A stretch of 42,494 nt of DNA from Pseudomonas mandelii (GTDB lineage: Bacteria; Pseudomonadota; Gammaproteobacteria; Pseudomonadales; Pseudomonadaceae), in contig NZ_JAMYDU010000036.1 in NCBI RefSeq assembly GCF_024138395.1, positions 1 through 42,494 of the forward strand, read 5' to 3'. The translations under genes were made by a program, and so were the position numbers. The notes below the pieces were generated by a model. It saw only the letters and a list, made by a program, of their open reading frames with translations, had not been told where the DNA came from and ran no database searches. Positions 14,801-23,380 of this stretch are shown one piece after another; position 1 is the stretch's first letter, and each line of letters starts with the position of its first letter.

Positions 14801-16834
14801 TCAGCTACCCATTGCTGCCGGGAAAAGATCCTCGGCAAGCGGCCGGTCCAGAAACGCCTCTAGAGATGACAAAAGAGAGCGCGAACCCCCAGGTGAAAAA
14901 ACGGCTTCGCGAAAAGCTTTACCTGTCTGGATGTTGAAAACCCAATCGCGCTCAAAGCGTTTGAAGGTTTCGGTGGCCAGCACATCTGACCAGTTGTAGG
15001 CGTAAACCGACGCACCATAGCCGGTCACCATGTAATCGAAACTGTTTGCGAGTCGGCTATAGGCAGACAGTTTCAGGTGAGGAATTTCCCGCTGTACGTC
15101 TTCGAATACTTGCTCAACGCTACGGCCATCATCTTGAGAACAGTGCAATTGGAAATCGAACAAGCCAGCCATCAGCAATCTGGCTGTCTGCCAGCTGTTA
15201 TGGGTTTGAATCGATGTCAGTACTTTATCGACTTGATCCTGAGTCAAGCGTTCACCCGTCCGATAATGAGCTGCCAGCCACCGCAGAAACTCTCGTGAAT
15301 AGCACCAGTGTTCGAATAATTGCCCGGTAAACTCCGCCGTGTCGCGTCCCAGCTGGGAGATGCCTGAGAGGGTGTAATGCGGTGAGCGAGTCAGAATGTG
15401 GTGCAGGCTGTGACCAAATTCATGGAAAAGTACCCGCAGCTCCAGATGATTCAGCAAACAAGGCTGATCAGCCAAAACCTCAGCGAAGTTGGCGTGAATA
15501 ACGGCAATCGGCAAAGTCAGTCGGCCTTCGGCGTCCATCCGCCGGTTGCGTGGTGTTGCGGTCCATGGGTAGTCAGGGGCTTCCTTGCGATGGAACGGGT
15601 CGAGGTAAATGTGCCCGATTACCTGCCCGTGCTCACTGACTTCAAACAGACGAACGTTGTCATGCCAGAGACTGAAGACCGTCTGCTCAACGATCCGGAC
15701 CCCGAACATGCGCTCGCTGAACAGGCAGATTCTGCGCAGGGTTCCGTCCAGGGAAAAATAATCACGCAGGCTTTTGAGGGGCGTATCGAGGGATTGCTGA
15801 CGCAGCTTTTCGGCGAGAAACTCGTGGTCCCAAGGCTGTACCTCAGCGATGCCCTGGCCGGCGGCGAACGCCTTGAGCGCTAGCGCATCCTTCTCGAAGC
15901 CCGGTGTTTTCAGGGCCACTTGCCGACGCAAGAATCCGAGGACCTGTGCGGTTGAATCCGCCATCCGGTTCTCCAGTTTCAGTTGCGCAAAGTTTTCATA
16001 CCCTAGCAGTAGGGCTTTGCGATGACGCTGAGCCAATAGCGATTCCAGCACCGGACCATTATCGAATCGCCCGGCGTGCGGGCCCCGATCGGAGGCTCGC
16101 GTGCTGAAGGCAATAAAATACTCTTCACGCAGGGGGCGATTTTCGGCATAGGCCATGAGTTGGTTGTAGGTGTCCTGATCCAGGGTTATCAGCCAACCCT
16201 CATGTCCTGCCTGCCGTGCATTGAGTGCCAGACGATCTTTGGTCGCCAGGGGTAAACCCCTGAGTTGGGCAACGTCATCGATGCGCTTGCTCCAGGCCGC
16301 GCTGGCATTCTCCAGATGCGTTAGAAACTGGCTCTCGAGCGCGCTGATGTCGCGATTCAGGCGAGCAAGTTGCTGCTGTTGATCCTGGGGCAATTCGATT
16401 CCCGAGAAGCGGAACCTGCGCAGAATCTTGTGCAGCACCGCTTTGCGAGACTCATCGTAATTCGCGGCGGCCGGGCTTTGCGCTAGATGCCGATAAGCCT
16501 GGAACAGCGCCTGATTGCTCAACTTTTCGGTTTTGTACTGCGCGGCTGCAACGTGACACGTACCGCTTGTGATTTCCCAGGTGTTGCCGCTGTGCTTCAC
16601 CGTATCGAGAGTGGCGATGATGCCCATGGCTTCATCCAGGCGAGCATCGGCTTCATCGACCGCCAGCACCAGGTCGTCCCAGGTCGGAAATGCCGATTGA
16701 CTGGCAATGATGTCGGAAATGGCCTGACGGTTGTCGCTGATGATTTTTTCGATGGCCGGCACCAGATGCTCGGCGCGAACGGCCGAATAGGGCGGCAGAT
16801 CCCAGCGCTGCAGAAGTGGATTGATATCGGGCAT
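14801..16834 (-). CDS. M3 family oligopeptidase, divergent PrlC paralogue
   Basis: 677-residue zinc oligopeptidase of family M3 that aligns end to end with PrlC, encoded just upstream. The zinc site is intact (HEFGH at 471-475, E501 in AEFTGQ), so hydrolysis is possible. The substrate loop is altered: PrlC has NSFAHIFAGGYAAGYYSY, this protein NSFDYMVTGYGASVYAY. In this alignment the transition-state histidine of M3 peptidases (His600 in PrlC) is replaced by Tyr601 and the Gly-rich loop is one residue shorter. No signal peptide is present, so it should be cytoplasmic. AAGGA lies 7 bases before the ATG. It follows yheV after 122 bases. Probably an old duplication with changed specificity. Confidence 0.92.
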   Translation of the reverse strand: MPDINPLLQRWDLPPYSAVRAEHLVPAIEKIISDNRQAISDIIASQSAFPTWDDLVLAVDEADARLDEAMGIIATLDTVKHSGNTWEITSGTCHVAAAQYKTEKLSNQALFQAYRHLAQSPAAANYDESRKAVLHKILRRFRFSGIELPQDQQQQLARLNRDISALESQFLTHLENASAAWSKRIDDVAQLRGLPLATKDRLALNARQAGHEGWLITLDQDTYNQLMAYAENRPLREEYFIAFSTRASDRGPHAGRFDNGPVLESLLAQRHRKALLLGYENFAQLKLENRMADSTAQVLGFLRRQVALKTPGFEKDALALKAFAAGQGIAEVQPWDHEFLAEKLRQQSLDTPLKSLRDYFSLDGTLRRICLFSERMFGVRIVEQTVFSLWHDNVRLFEVSEHGQVIGHIYLDPFHRKEAPDYPWTATPRNRRMDAEGRLTLPIAVIHANFAEVLADQPCLLNHLELRVLFHEFGHSLHHILTRSPHYTLSGISQLGRDTAEFTGQLFEHWCYSREFLRWLAAHYRTGERLTQDQVDKVLTSIQTHNSWQTARLLMAGLFDFQLHCSQDDGRSVEQVFEDVQREIPHLKLSAYSRLANSFDYMVTGYGASVYAYNWSDVLATETFKRFERDWVFNIQTGKAFREAVFSPGGSRSLLSSLEAFLDRPLAEDLFPAAMGS

Positions 16835-16956
16835 GGCGTCTTCCTTGAATAGAGGCTGAATGTGGTCAGCCTAAAAAGGAAGCGCAGGAGAAAGGTGGTA
16901 GATAGATACCACCTTCCACCCCGTTGGAAGTGGAAGATGGTGTTCAGTCAGTGCTG

Positions 16957-17235
16957 TCAGTCAGGCTTTTTCTTCAACTTCGGGTTCGGAAAAAACTGCA
17001 CGGCCTGAACCTTGGTGTCAGGCAGCTTGAGTGCCGAAGTATTGACCCGTGTGCCCAATTCCTTGGGCACCGACAGACCTTGTTCATTCAGCGTATCGGT
17101 ATAACCGCAGGCCACGCACTCGCGATGCGGAACGGCGTCTTCGCTCCACATCATCAACTTGTCCGGCTCACTGCAGGCCGGGCAGACCGCCCCGGCGATA
17201 AAGCGTTTTTTGGTAATCACAGGTCCCTCACTCAT
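16957..17235 (-). CDS. yheV: YheV family putative zinc-ribbon protein
   Basis: 92-residue protein with two CxxC knuckles (CPAC near residue 18 and CVAC near residue 40), the arrangement of the YheV/DUF2387 metal-binding family. The C-terminus is lysine rich (PNPKLKKKPD). Its ATG overlaps the prlC stop (ATGA), so it is coupled to prlC. prlC-yheV adjacency is conserved in gamma-proteobacteria. Function is unknown. Zinc binding is inferred from the cysteines. Confidence 0.9.
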   Translation of the reverse strand: MSEGPVITKKRFIAGAVCPACSEPDKLMMWSEDAVPHRECVACGYTDTLNEQGLSVPKELGTRVNTSALKLPDTKVQAVQFFPNPKLKKKPD

Positions 17236-19283
17236 GCTGCCGCGTCCTCACTCAGGCCGCTGTGACGCAAGAGTGCGTCAATCGATGGGGCACGGCCACG
17301 GAAGTCGACGAACAGCACCATTGGCTCTTGGGAGCCGCCTCGCGCCAGGATTGCTTCGCGGAAGGCGCGACCGGTCTCGGCATTGAGCACACCCTCTTCT
17401 TCGAATTTCGAGAAGGCATCGGCCGACAATACTTCAGCCCACTTATAGCTGTAGTAACCCGCCGCGTAACCGCCGGCGAAGATGTGAGCGAAGCTGTTGG
17501 GGAAGCGGTTATAGGCCGGCGGGCGCATGACCGAGACCTCGTCGCGCACGCCTTCGAGCACTTGCAGCACACTGCGTCCGTCGCCGTGGGTCGCGTGCAG
17601 TTCGAAGTCGAACAGCGAGAACTCCAGCTGGCGGACCATCATCAGTCCGGACTGGAAGTTCTTCGCCGCAAGCATTTTCTCCAGCAGATCCTGAGGCAAC
17701 GGCTCGCCGGTTTCGTAGTGACCGGAAATCAGCGCCAGACCTTCCGGCTCCCAGCACCAGTTTTCCATGAACTGGCTTGGCAACTCGACCGCATCCCAAG
17801 CCACGCCATTGATGCCAGACACGCCAGCGTGCTCGACGCGAGTCAGCAAGTGATGCAGACCATGACCGAATTCGTGGAACAGCGTAGTCACTTCATCATG
17901 GGTCAGCAGGGCCGGTTTACCGCTGTCGGCCGGGGTGAAGTTGCACACCAGATTCGCCACCGGACTTTGCAGCACGCCGTTGATCGTGCGGCGATGATCG
18001 CGGGCGCCGTCCATCCACGCACCGCCACGCTTGTTGGCGCGGGCATACAGGTCGAAGAAGAATCGGCCGACGTGCTGGCCGTTTTCCTTGATTTCGAACA
18101 GGCGAACGTCCGGGTGCCAGGTGTCGAAGCCTTTCAGCTCGGCGATCTCGATGCCGTACAGGCGCTGGACGATGCTGAACAACCCACCCAAAACCTTGTC
18201 GATCGGGAAGTACGCGCGAAGGGTTTCCTGGGCGACGCTGTAGCGCTGTTCGCGAAGTTTTTCACCGTAGAAACCGCTGTCCCAGCTTTGCAGGTCCGGG
18301 CAACCCTGTTCGGCGGCGTAAGCCTTGAGCTGTTGCAGATCCTGGGCGGCGAACGGCTTGCTGCGTTTGGCCAGGTCGCGCAAGAAACTCAGCACCTGAT
18401 CGTTGGATTCGGCCATTTTGGTGGCCAGGCTCAGCTCCGAAAAGCTGGCGAAGCCCAACAGTTTTGCCAATTCCTGACGCAGGTCGAGAATTTCTTCCAT
18501 GACCGGGCCGTTATCATTCTGACCGGCATTCGGGCCTTGGTCCGACGCACGGGTGCAGTAGGCGGCGTAGACTTCTTCGCGCAGGGCGCGATCCTGGGCG
18601 TAGGTCATCACCGCGTAGTAGCTCGGGAATTCCAGGGTGATCAACCAGCCATCCAGCTCTTTGGCTTGCGCGGCGGCGGCCATTTGCGCCTTGGCCGACT
18701 CGGTCAGGCCGGCGAGGGCGGCTTCGTCGGTGACGTGCTTGGTCCAGGCCTGAGTGGCGTCAAGCAACTGATTGGAGAAGCGACTGCCCAGCTCCGACAG
18801 TTTGCTCTGCACATCGGCGTAACGCTTTTGTTCAGGCGCAGGCAGGTCGATACCCGACAGACGGAAGTCACGTAGCGCGTGTTCGAGGATCGTTTTCTGT
18901 GCCACGTCGAAACCGGCGGCTTCAGGGCTGTTGGCCAGCGCTTCATAGGCCTGAAACAGTTCACGGTTCTGGCCCAGCTCGGTGGCGTAGGCGCTCAAGG
19001 CCGGCAGACAGGACTCGTAGGCTTCGCGCAACTCGGCGCTGTTGCACACGGCATTGAGATGGCTGACCGGGCTCCAGGCGGCGCCCAGACGATCGTTGAG
19101 TTCATCCATCGCCAGCACCAGGCCGGCCCAGGTCGGTTGTTTACCCTGGATTCTGAGGATATCGACGATGGCGGCGCGGTTGTCAGCCAGGATCTTTTCA
19201 ATGGCCGGTTGCACGTGTTCGGCACGGATCGCCGAGAACGGCGGCAGGTCGTAGGACTGCAGAAGAGGGTTGTTCACGCTCAC
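17232..19283 (-). CDS. prlC: Oligopeptidase A
   Basis: 683-residue M3 metallopeptidase that degrades cytoplasmic oligopeptides, including cleaved signal peptides. Zinc ligands are H470, H474 (HEFGH) and E500 (VELPSQ). The C-terminal substrate loop AHIFAGGYAAGYYSYKW is intact and contains His600 and the conserved tyrosines. I chose the GTG at 19283 (protein start MSVNNPLLQSY) because AAGG stands 8 bases upstream and it fits the family N-terminus. Another GTG at 19292 has no site. It is divergent from the gamma-carbonic anhydrase gene by 100 bases. Confidence 0.96.
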   Translation of the reverse strand: MSVNNPLLQSYDLPPFSAIRAEHVQPAIEKILADNRAAIVDILRIQGKQPTWAGLVLAMDELNDRLGAAWSPVSHLNAVCNSAELREAYESCLPALSAYATELGQNRELFQAYEALANSPEAAGFDVAQKTILEHALRDFRLSGIDLPAPEQKRYADVQSKLSELGSRFSNQLLDATQAWTKHVTDEAALAGLTESAKAQMAAAAQAKELDGWLITLEFPSYYAVMTYAQDRALREEVYAAYCTRASDQGPNAGQNDNGPVMEEILDLRQELAKLLGFASFSELSLATKMAESNDQVLSFLRDLAKRSKPFAAQDLQQLKAYAAEQGCPDLQSWDSGFYGEKLREQRYSVAQETLRAYFPIDKVLGGLFSIVQRLYGIEIAELKGFDTWHPDVRLFEIKENGQHVGRFFFDLYARANKRGGAWMDGARDHRRTINGVLQSPVANLVCNFTPADSGKPALLTHDEVTTLFHEFGHGLHHLLTRVEHAGVSGINGVAWDAVELPSQFMENWCWEPEGLALISGHYETGEPLPQDLLEKMLAAKNFQSGLMMVRQLEFSLFDFELHATHGDGRSVLQVLEGVRDEVSVMRPPAYNRFPNSFAHIFAGGYAAGYYSYKWAEVLSADAFSKFEEEGVLNAETGRAFREAILARGGSQEPMVLFVDFRGRAPSIDALLRHSGLSEDAAA

Positions 19284-19383
19284 GGTTGGCACCTTGACTG
19301 GAAAACATGCGGAAGAAACATGGCCCCATCTTAATTACAATCGACGCTCACCGCAGCTATCAGCAAAAGAGAGAGAGCCTATC

Positions 19384-19929
19384 GTGACCCTTCGCAAGTA
19401 TCAGAACCACACGCCGCTGCTGGGCAAAGGCGCCTTTGTCGACGGCTCGGCAGTGGTGATCGGCGACGTCGAAATCGGCGAAGACAGCTCCGTCTGGCCG
19501 CTGACAGTGATCCGCGGCGACATGCATCGCATCCGAATCGGTGCACGCACCAGCGTGCAGGACGGCTGCGTGTTGCACATTACCCACGCCGGGCCATTCA
19601 ACCCCGATGGCTTCCCGCTGCTGATCGGTGACGATGTGACCATCGCGCATAAAGTCATGCTGCATGGTTGCGCCGTGGGCAACCGGATTCTGATCGGCAT
19701 GGGCAGCATCGTCATGGACGGTGCGGTGGTCGAGGACGATGTGATCATCGGCGCCGGCAGCCTGGTACCCCCGGGCAAGCGCCTGGAAAGCGGTTTCCTC
19801 TACGTCGGTAGCCCGGTGAACCAGATCCGACCGCTGACTGACAAGGAAAAAGCCTTTTTCACCTACAGCGCGGCGAACTACGTGAAGCTCAAGGATCTGC
19901 ATCTGGCCGAAGGCTACGACCAGCTCTAA
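19384..19929 (+). CDS. Gamma-class carbonic anhydrase family protein
   Basis: 181-residue left-handed beta-helix protein. Repeated hexapeptide-type turns run through residues 15-150, and three histidines (H68, H89, H94) are spaced as in the Cam/YrdA zinc site. The start is the GTG at 19384 (MTLRKYQNHTPLLG), with a purine-rich GAGAGAGAG upstream. An in-frame longer reading would overlap prlC. The activity of YrdA-type members is often uncertain, so enzymatic function is inferred. By position it corresponds to PA0066. It is probably co-transcribed with the HAD phosphatase 45 bases downstream. Confidence 0.92.
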   Translation: MTLRKYQNHTPLLGKGAFVDGSAVVIGDVEIGEDSSVWPLTVIRGDMHRIRIGARTSVQDGCVLHITHAGPFNPDGFPLLIGDDVTIAHKVMLHGCAVGNRILIGMGSIVMDGAVVEDDVIIGAGSLVPPGKRLESGFLYVGSPVNQIRPLTDKEKAFFTYSAANYVKLKDLHLAEGYDQL

Positions 19930-19974
19930 GCCTTTTGATAATGGCAAGTGTTGCCCTATTGCTCAGGAATTTTC

Positions 19975-20625
19975 ATGCATCACCAAACCGTACTGTTCGA
20001 CCTTGATGGCACGTTGACCGATCCGCGTGAAGGCATCACCCGCTCCATCCAGTTCGCCCTGAGCAAATTGGGCATCGATGAGCCGGACCTGACCAGGCTC
20101 GAGCACTTCATCGGCCCGCCGTTGTTGCAGGCGTTCATGCAGTTCTACGACTTCGACGAGCCCAAGGCCTGGGAAGCGGTGAACTTCTATCGCGAGCGCT
20201 TCAAAGTCACCGGCCTGTATGAAAATCGCGTGTTCGACGGCGTCACGCCGCTGCTGGAAACCCTCGGTGGGCAAGGACGACAGCTGTACATCGCGACCTC
20301 CAAGCCGTGGGTATTCGCCCGGGAAATCGCCCGGCACTTCGACTTCGCCAAACATTTCAAAGTGATTTATGGCAGCGAGCTGGATGGCACGCGAACCAAC
20401 AAGGTCGAGCTGATTGCGCACTTAATGAGCGAAGAAGGCCTGGACCCGGCCAATACCCTGATGATTGGCGACCGTAAACACGATCTGATCGGCGCTCGCA
20501 GCAATGGGCTGGATGCGGCGGCGGTGGGTTATGGTTTTGGCAGCCGGGAAGAGTTGAGCGCCGAAGCTCCGGCGTATCACTTCGAAACGCTGGAGGAGAT
20601 GCATCACGCGTTTTTGCAGCGTTAG
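19975..20625 (+). CDS. HAD family phosphatase (phosphoglycolate phosphatase-like)
   Basis: 216-residue HAD hydrolase. Motif I is FDLDGTLTD (D9 nucleophile, D11), motif II is IATSKP, and motif III/IV is K...IGDRKHD. A helical cap domain (about 15-80) places it in subfamily IA, near phosphoglycolate phosphatase and 5'-nucleotidase YrfG-like enzymes. AGGA lies 6 bases before the ATG at 19975. A reading starting at 19948 has no site. The exact substrate cannot be told from the sequence. A REPIN begins 7 bases after its stop. Confidence 0.92.
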   Translation: MHHQTVLFDLDGTLTDPREGITRSIQFALSKLGIDEPDLTRLEHFIGPPLLQAFMQFYDFDEPKAWEAVNFYRERFKVTGLYENRVFDGVTPLLETLGGQGRQLYIATSKPWVFAREIARHFDFAKHFKVIYGSELDGTRTNKVELIAHLMSEEGLDPANTLMIGDRKHDLIGARSNGLDAAAVGYGFGSREELSAEAPAYHFETLEEMHHAFLQR

Positions 20626-20631
20626 TTGAAT

Positions 20632-20705
20632 CGCCTTCGCGGGCAAGCCTCGCTCCTACAGATGATCGAAGGCCCCTGTAGGAGCGAGGCTTGCCCGCGA
20701 AGGCG
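20632..20705. repeat. REPIN, left flank of the RAYT gene
   Basis: Two inverted REP arms around a short spacer (atgatcgaaggccc). The 71 bases from 20632 to 20702 are identical to 21269-21339 on the other side of the transposase gene, spacer included. Confidence 0.93.
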
Positions 20706-20799
20706 TCCCCCCAGAAACATCCTGAGTAAAAGTCACTACTCCAACCCCTTCTTATCGTCCTAGCCTTAACACTCCGGCCACGATCAAGGAGGATCATCA

Positions 20800-21258
20800 T
20801 TGCCAGAACTCAAACATGCTCATCGATTGCGCTCCGGGCGATATTCGGAGTCCGGACAGATTTACCTGCTAACTGCGGTGGTTTTGAATCGAGAACCGTT
20901 GTTTCGCAACTTCAAGAATGGGCGTCTGGTGGTCGATGCTTTTAGAACGGCTGAGCGAGAAGGGTTTGCAACATCGTTAGCCTGGGTAGTGATGCCCGAT
21001 CATTTTCATTGGCTGATTGAGTTACAAAATACTCAGCTACCTAAATTGATGGCCCGTACCAAATCCCGGGTTGCAGTGACGGTCAATCGTTCGATTCAAC
21101 GTCAAGGCCCGGTTTGGCAGCATGGCTATCATGATCGCGCCATTCGCAAGGAAGAAGACTTGCAGGCAGTTGCTCGATACATCGTCGCCAATCCGTTGCG
21201 AGCGGGGCTGGTGGAGCAGATTGGGGGCTATCCGTTGTGGGATGCAATTTGGTTGTGA
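20800..21258 (+). CDS. REP-associated tyrosine transposase (RAYT)
   Basis: 152-residue single-domain Y1 transposase of the RAYT (TnpA-REP, IS200-like) group, which mobilises or maintains REP/REPIN sequences by single-strand cleavage. The HUH pair is H68 and H70 in MPDHFHW. The catalytic tyrosine is most likely Y110 in QHGYHDRAIRKEEDL, followed by the family ending YIVANPLRAGLV. The start codon is TTG at 20800, supported by AAGGAGG 7 bases upstream. Identical REPINs stand 95 bases before and 11 bases after the gene, the classic RAYT layout. It looks intact. The gene is absent from the same position in PAO1 as I recall it, so it may be a lineage-specific insertion. Confidence 0.95.
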   Translation: MPELKHAHRLRSGRYSESGQIYLLTAVVLNREPLFRNFKNGRLVVDAFRTAEREGFATSLAWVVMPDHFHWLIELQNTQLPKLMARTKSRVAVTVNRSIQRQGPVWQHGYHDRAIRKEEDLQAVARYIVANPLRAGLVEQIGGYPLWDAIWL

Positions 21259-21268
21259 CATTCAATGA

Positions 21269-21339
21269 CGCCTTCGCGGGCAAGCCTCGCTCCTACAGAT
21301 GATCGAAGGCCCCTGTAGGAGCGAGGCTTGCCCGCGAAG
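21269..21339. repeat. REPIN, right flank of the RAYT gene
   Basis: 71 bases identical to 20632-20702, in the same orientation, starting 11 bases after the RAYT stop. Confidence 0.93.
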
Positions 21340-21347
21340 AGGCCCGT

Positions 21348-22439
21348 TCAGCCACCGGGGTTCTTTGATCCCGCCAACACCTTCAACGCCGCCTTACGTT
21401 CCTCAGCCGGTAACGCGCCCAATTTTTCCACCTCCGCATAAAACCTCACCCAATCCCCATCAACCTGTTTGAACAACGCGGCAAACGCCGGCACCCACTG
21501 GTCGTACAAACCAAACGGCAACAGTCGGGCATTGTTCATCGGGGTGTTGATCCAGGTGTCGTAGCGTTTGTTCCCGGCCCATTGGCTGTCGCGCAACGTC
21601 CGGTATTCACGGCGCAATCGTTCGAACTCTGCCGCTTTGCGCTTACGCATTTGCTCGGGAGGCAGTGGCAAGGCGTAAAGCTTTTCCAACCTTTTGCGGG
21701 CGTCCAAAACCAATTGGATGAACTGGTCGCGTTGCTGCACCAACGCTCCGTTATCCGGTGGCAGGCCGCGGAATGCGCGCCATTGGCGAGTGCCTTCCTG
21801 CTCTACGAAGGTGGCGAAAGATTCGTTGAACTCAGTGTCGTCTTTCACATAAAAACGTTGATGGGCGAGTTCGTGGAAAATCAGCGTGGCCAACCGTTCG
21901 TCGCCCCAACCCATCATCGAGCTCATGATCGGATCGTTAAACCAACCGAGCGTCGAATAGGCCTCGACGCCGCCAATCGACACGTCCATACCTTGCAAAC
22001 GTTGCAACGCGGCTTCACCGCGGGCAGCGCTCTGGCTGTAATACCCGCGATAGGCGACGCAGCCAGCGATAGGGAAGCAATGGTTTTTCGGCTTCAGCGA
22101 AAACTCCGGCGTGGCAAAGACGTTCCAGACTACAAACGGTCGGCCGATGTCGGCATACAGGCGGTAGCTCTGATTGTCCGGCAGGTGCAGGCGTTGGCTG
22201 GCGAATGTCCGGGCCTTTTGTGATTGGGCCAGATGCGCGCGCAATTGCTGATCGCGGCCGGGATCGGCAATCACACTGGAAACCGGCTCCCGTGCCCGCA
22301 GCAAGTGCAGCTGACCACTGGCCAATTGGCCGTAATAGCTGATGCTGGTGCAGCCGTTAAATAACAAAAGAAACATCCCCGGAAACAAAATGCGTAAAAC
22401 GCGATCAAGTAACCCAAGGCATGGACGCGGCCTGATCAA
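21348..22439 (-). CDS. Putative zinc aminopeptidase lipoprotein (PF10023 type)
   Basis: 363-residue protein of the putative aminopeptidase family PF10023. The gluzincin site is HELAHQ (H189, E190, H193) with E206 in FNESFATFVEQEGT. A short hydrophobic segment ends in LLLFNGC (C30), a lipobox-like site with an unusual residue (N) at -2. An outer-membrane lipoprotein facing the periplasm is therefore likely. The start is a TTG at 22439. SD support there is weak (AGGG about 11 bases upstream), so the N-terminus is uncertain. It is divergent from two tandem lipoprotein genes. Its last codon is 8 bases from the right REPIN. Confidence 0.85.
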   Translation of the reverse strand: MIRPRPCLGLLDRVLRILFPGMFLLLFNGCTSISYYGQLASGQLHLLRAREPVSSVIADPGRDQQLRAHLAQSQKARTFASQRLHLPDNQSYRLYADIGRPFVVWNVFATPEFSLKPKNHCFPIAGCVAYRGYYSQSAARGEAALQRLQGMDVSIGGVEAYSTLGWFNDPIMSSMMGWGDERLATLIFHELAHQRFYVKDDTEFNESFATFVEQEGTRQWRAFRGLPPDNGALVQQRDQFIQLVLDARKRLEKLYALPLPPEQMRKRKAAEFERLRREYRTLRDSQWAGNKRYDTWINTPMNNARLLPFGLYDQWVPAFAALFKQVDGDWVRFYAEVEKLGALPAEERKAALKVLAGSKNPGG

Positions 22440-22497
22440 AATGAATCATCCCTGGAAAGTCTACCCGCAAGACTATCCCGCCTATTGGAGCTTCGCT

Positions 22498-22914
22498 ATG
22501 CGCAAGTTGATGCTGACGGCAGGCCTGCTGATGCTGGCCGGTTGTGCTGGACTGCCCACCCCTGATCCTTCACAGGCATGGATTGATCTGGATTCACGGC
22601 AGGAAGACACCTCGCTGCAAGCGATGGAAGTCGACGACAAGGCTTCCATCGATAAACGCTACTTCGAGGTGCATCCCGGTAGCCATGAGCTGACGGTTCG
22701 TTACTTGTTCGCGGTCCAGCCGACCAACATTGGCCCCGACGCCGAGCCGCTGTGGCGCGACTGCCAGTTGAATGTGAAATTCAAGGACTTCAACGCCGGT
22801 CAGCGGTATCAGCTGCAAGCAGGGAGTATCGGCTTTCGGCCGTGGGCGAAGCTCTACGATCAACAGCGAAAAGTGATTGGACAGGGCACGCCGGCAGGCT
22901 GCCAACGTACTTGA
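22498..22914 (+). CDS. Putative lipoprotein, tandem copy 1
   Basis: 138-residue lipoprotein with a signal peptide ending LMLAGC (lipobox, C at 17). The mature part is a single beta-rich domain containing DKRYFEVHPGSHELTVRYLF and NAGQRYQLQAGS. These segments recur in the next gene (DGRYFQVTPGSHELRVRF, EAGQRYLLEARS), so the two are tandem paralogues. The PGSHEL turn resembles surface-layer/PEGA-like domains, but I do not assign a family. GGAG lies 8 bases before the ATG at 22498. A longer reading from 22342 overlaps the divergent peptidase gene and would hide the lipobox. Confidence 0.85.
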   Translation: MRKLMLTAGLLMLAGCAGLPTPDPSQAWIDLDSRQEDTSLQAMEVDDKASIDKRYFEVHPGSHELTVRYLFAVQPTNIGPDAEPLWRDCQLNVKFKDFNAGQRYQLQAGSIGFRPWAKLYDQQRKVIGQGTPAGCQRT

Positions 22915-22954
22915 TCAACGCTATGCTGAATAATCAGCCCTTGGGATATTCATC

Positions 22955-23374
22955 ATGCGCAGGTTGTTGCTGTTGCTCGCTGCAGGCGCCTTCGTCGGTT
23001 GCACGAGTCCGTTACCGGCGGTCGATCCGCAGATGGCCTGGGTCGACTTCGCTACGCCGAGCCCCGGCGGGAAACTGCTGATGGCCGAACGGCTGGACAA
23101 CCAGCGCCTGAGCGACGGGCGTTACTTCCAGGTCACTCCGGGTAGCCATGAACTGAGAGTGCGTTTCGATTTTGAAGTGATGGGTGGTGGCTCGGGCTTG
23201 ATGAATGCTCCGCTGGAGCGGCTGTGCTATCTGACCATCAACTACGACCATTTCGAGGCCGGCCAGCGTTACTTGCTGGAAGCGCGTTCTATAGCGTTCA
23301 CCCCCAGCGCCCGGCTCTATAACGCCAAGCGGGAGATTGTCGCCGAGGATCGGCTGGCTAATTGCGTCATGTGA
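22955..23374 (+). CDS. Putative lipoprotein, tandem copy 2
   Basis: 139-residue lipoprotein with lipobox AFVGC (C at 16) and the same domain as the preceding gene: DPQMAWVDF matches DPSQAWIDL, and PGSHEL and AGQRY are shared. The two copies are 40 bases apart and probably one transcription unit. Both keep a C-terminal cysteine (NCVM and GCQRT) and a mid-domain cysteine (ERLCYLT, WRDCQLN), so a conserved disulfide is likely. Function is unknown. Confidence 0.85.
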   Translation: MRRLLLLLAAGAFVGCTSPLPAVDPQMAWVDFATPSPGGKLLMAERLDNQRLSDGRYFQVTPGSHELRVRFDFEVMGGGSGLMNAPLERLCYLTINYDHFEAGQRYLLEARSIAFTPSARLYNAKREIVAEDRLANCVM

Positions 23375-23380
23375 GACGAA

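Noticed and set aside
17262..18875. 537-residue open frame antisense to prlC
   Set aside because: It is a codon shadow of prlC with no ribosome site or recognisable motif.
20632..21339. Repeat pair considered as a CRISPR fragment
   Set aside because: The repeats are inverted REP arms flanking a RAYT gene. There are no regularly spaced direct repeats or cas genes.
22342..22497. N-terminal extension of lipoprotein copy 1
   Set aside because: The extension overlaps the divergent peptidase gene and would displace the lipobox from the N-terminus.
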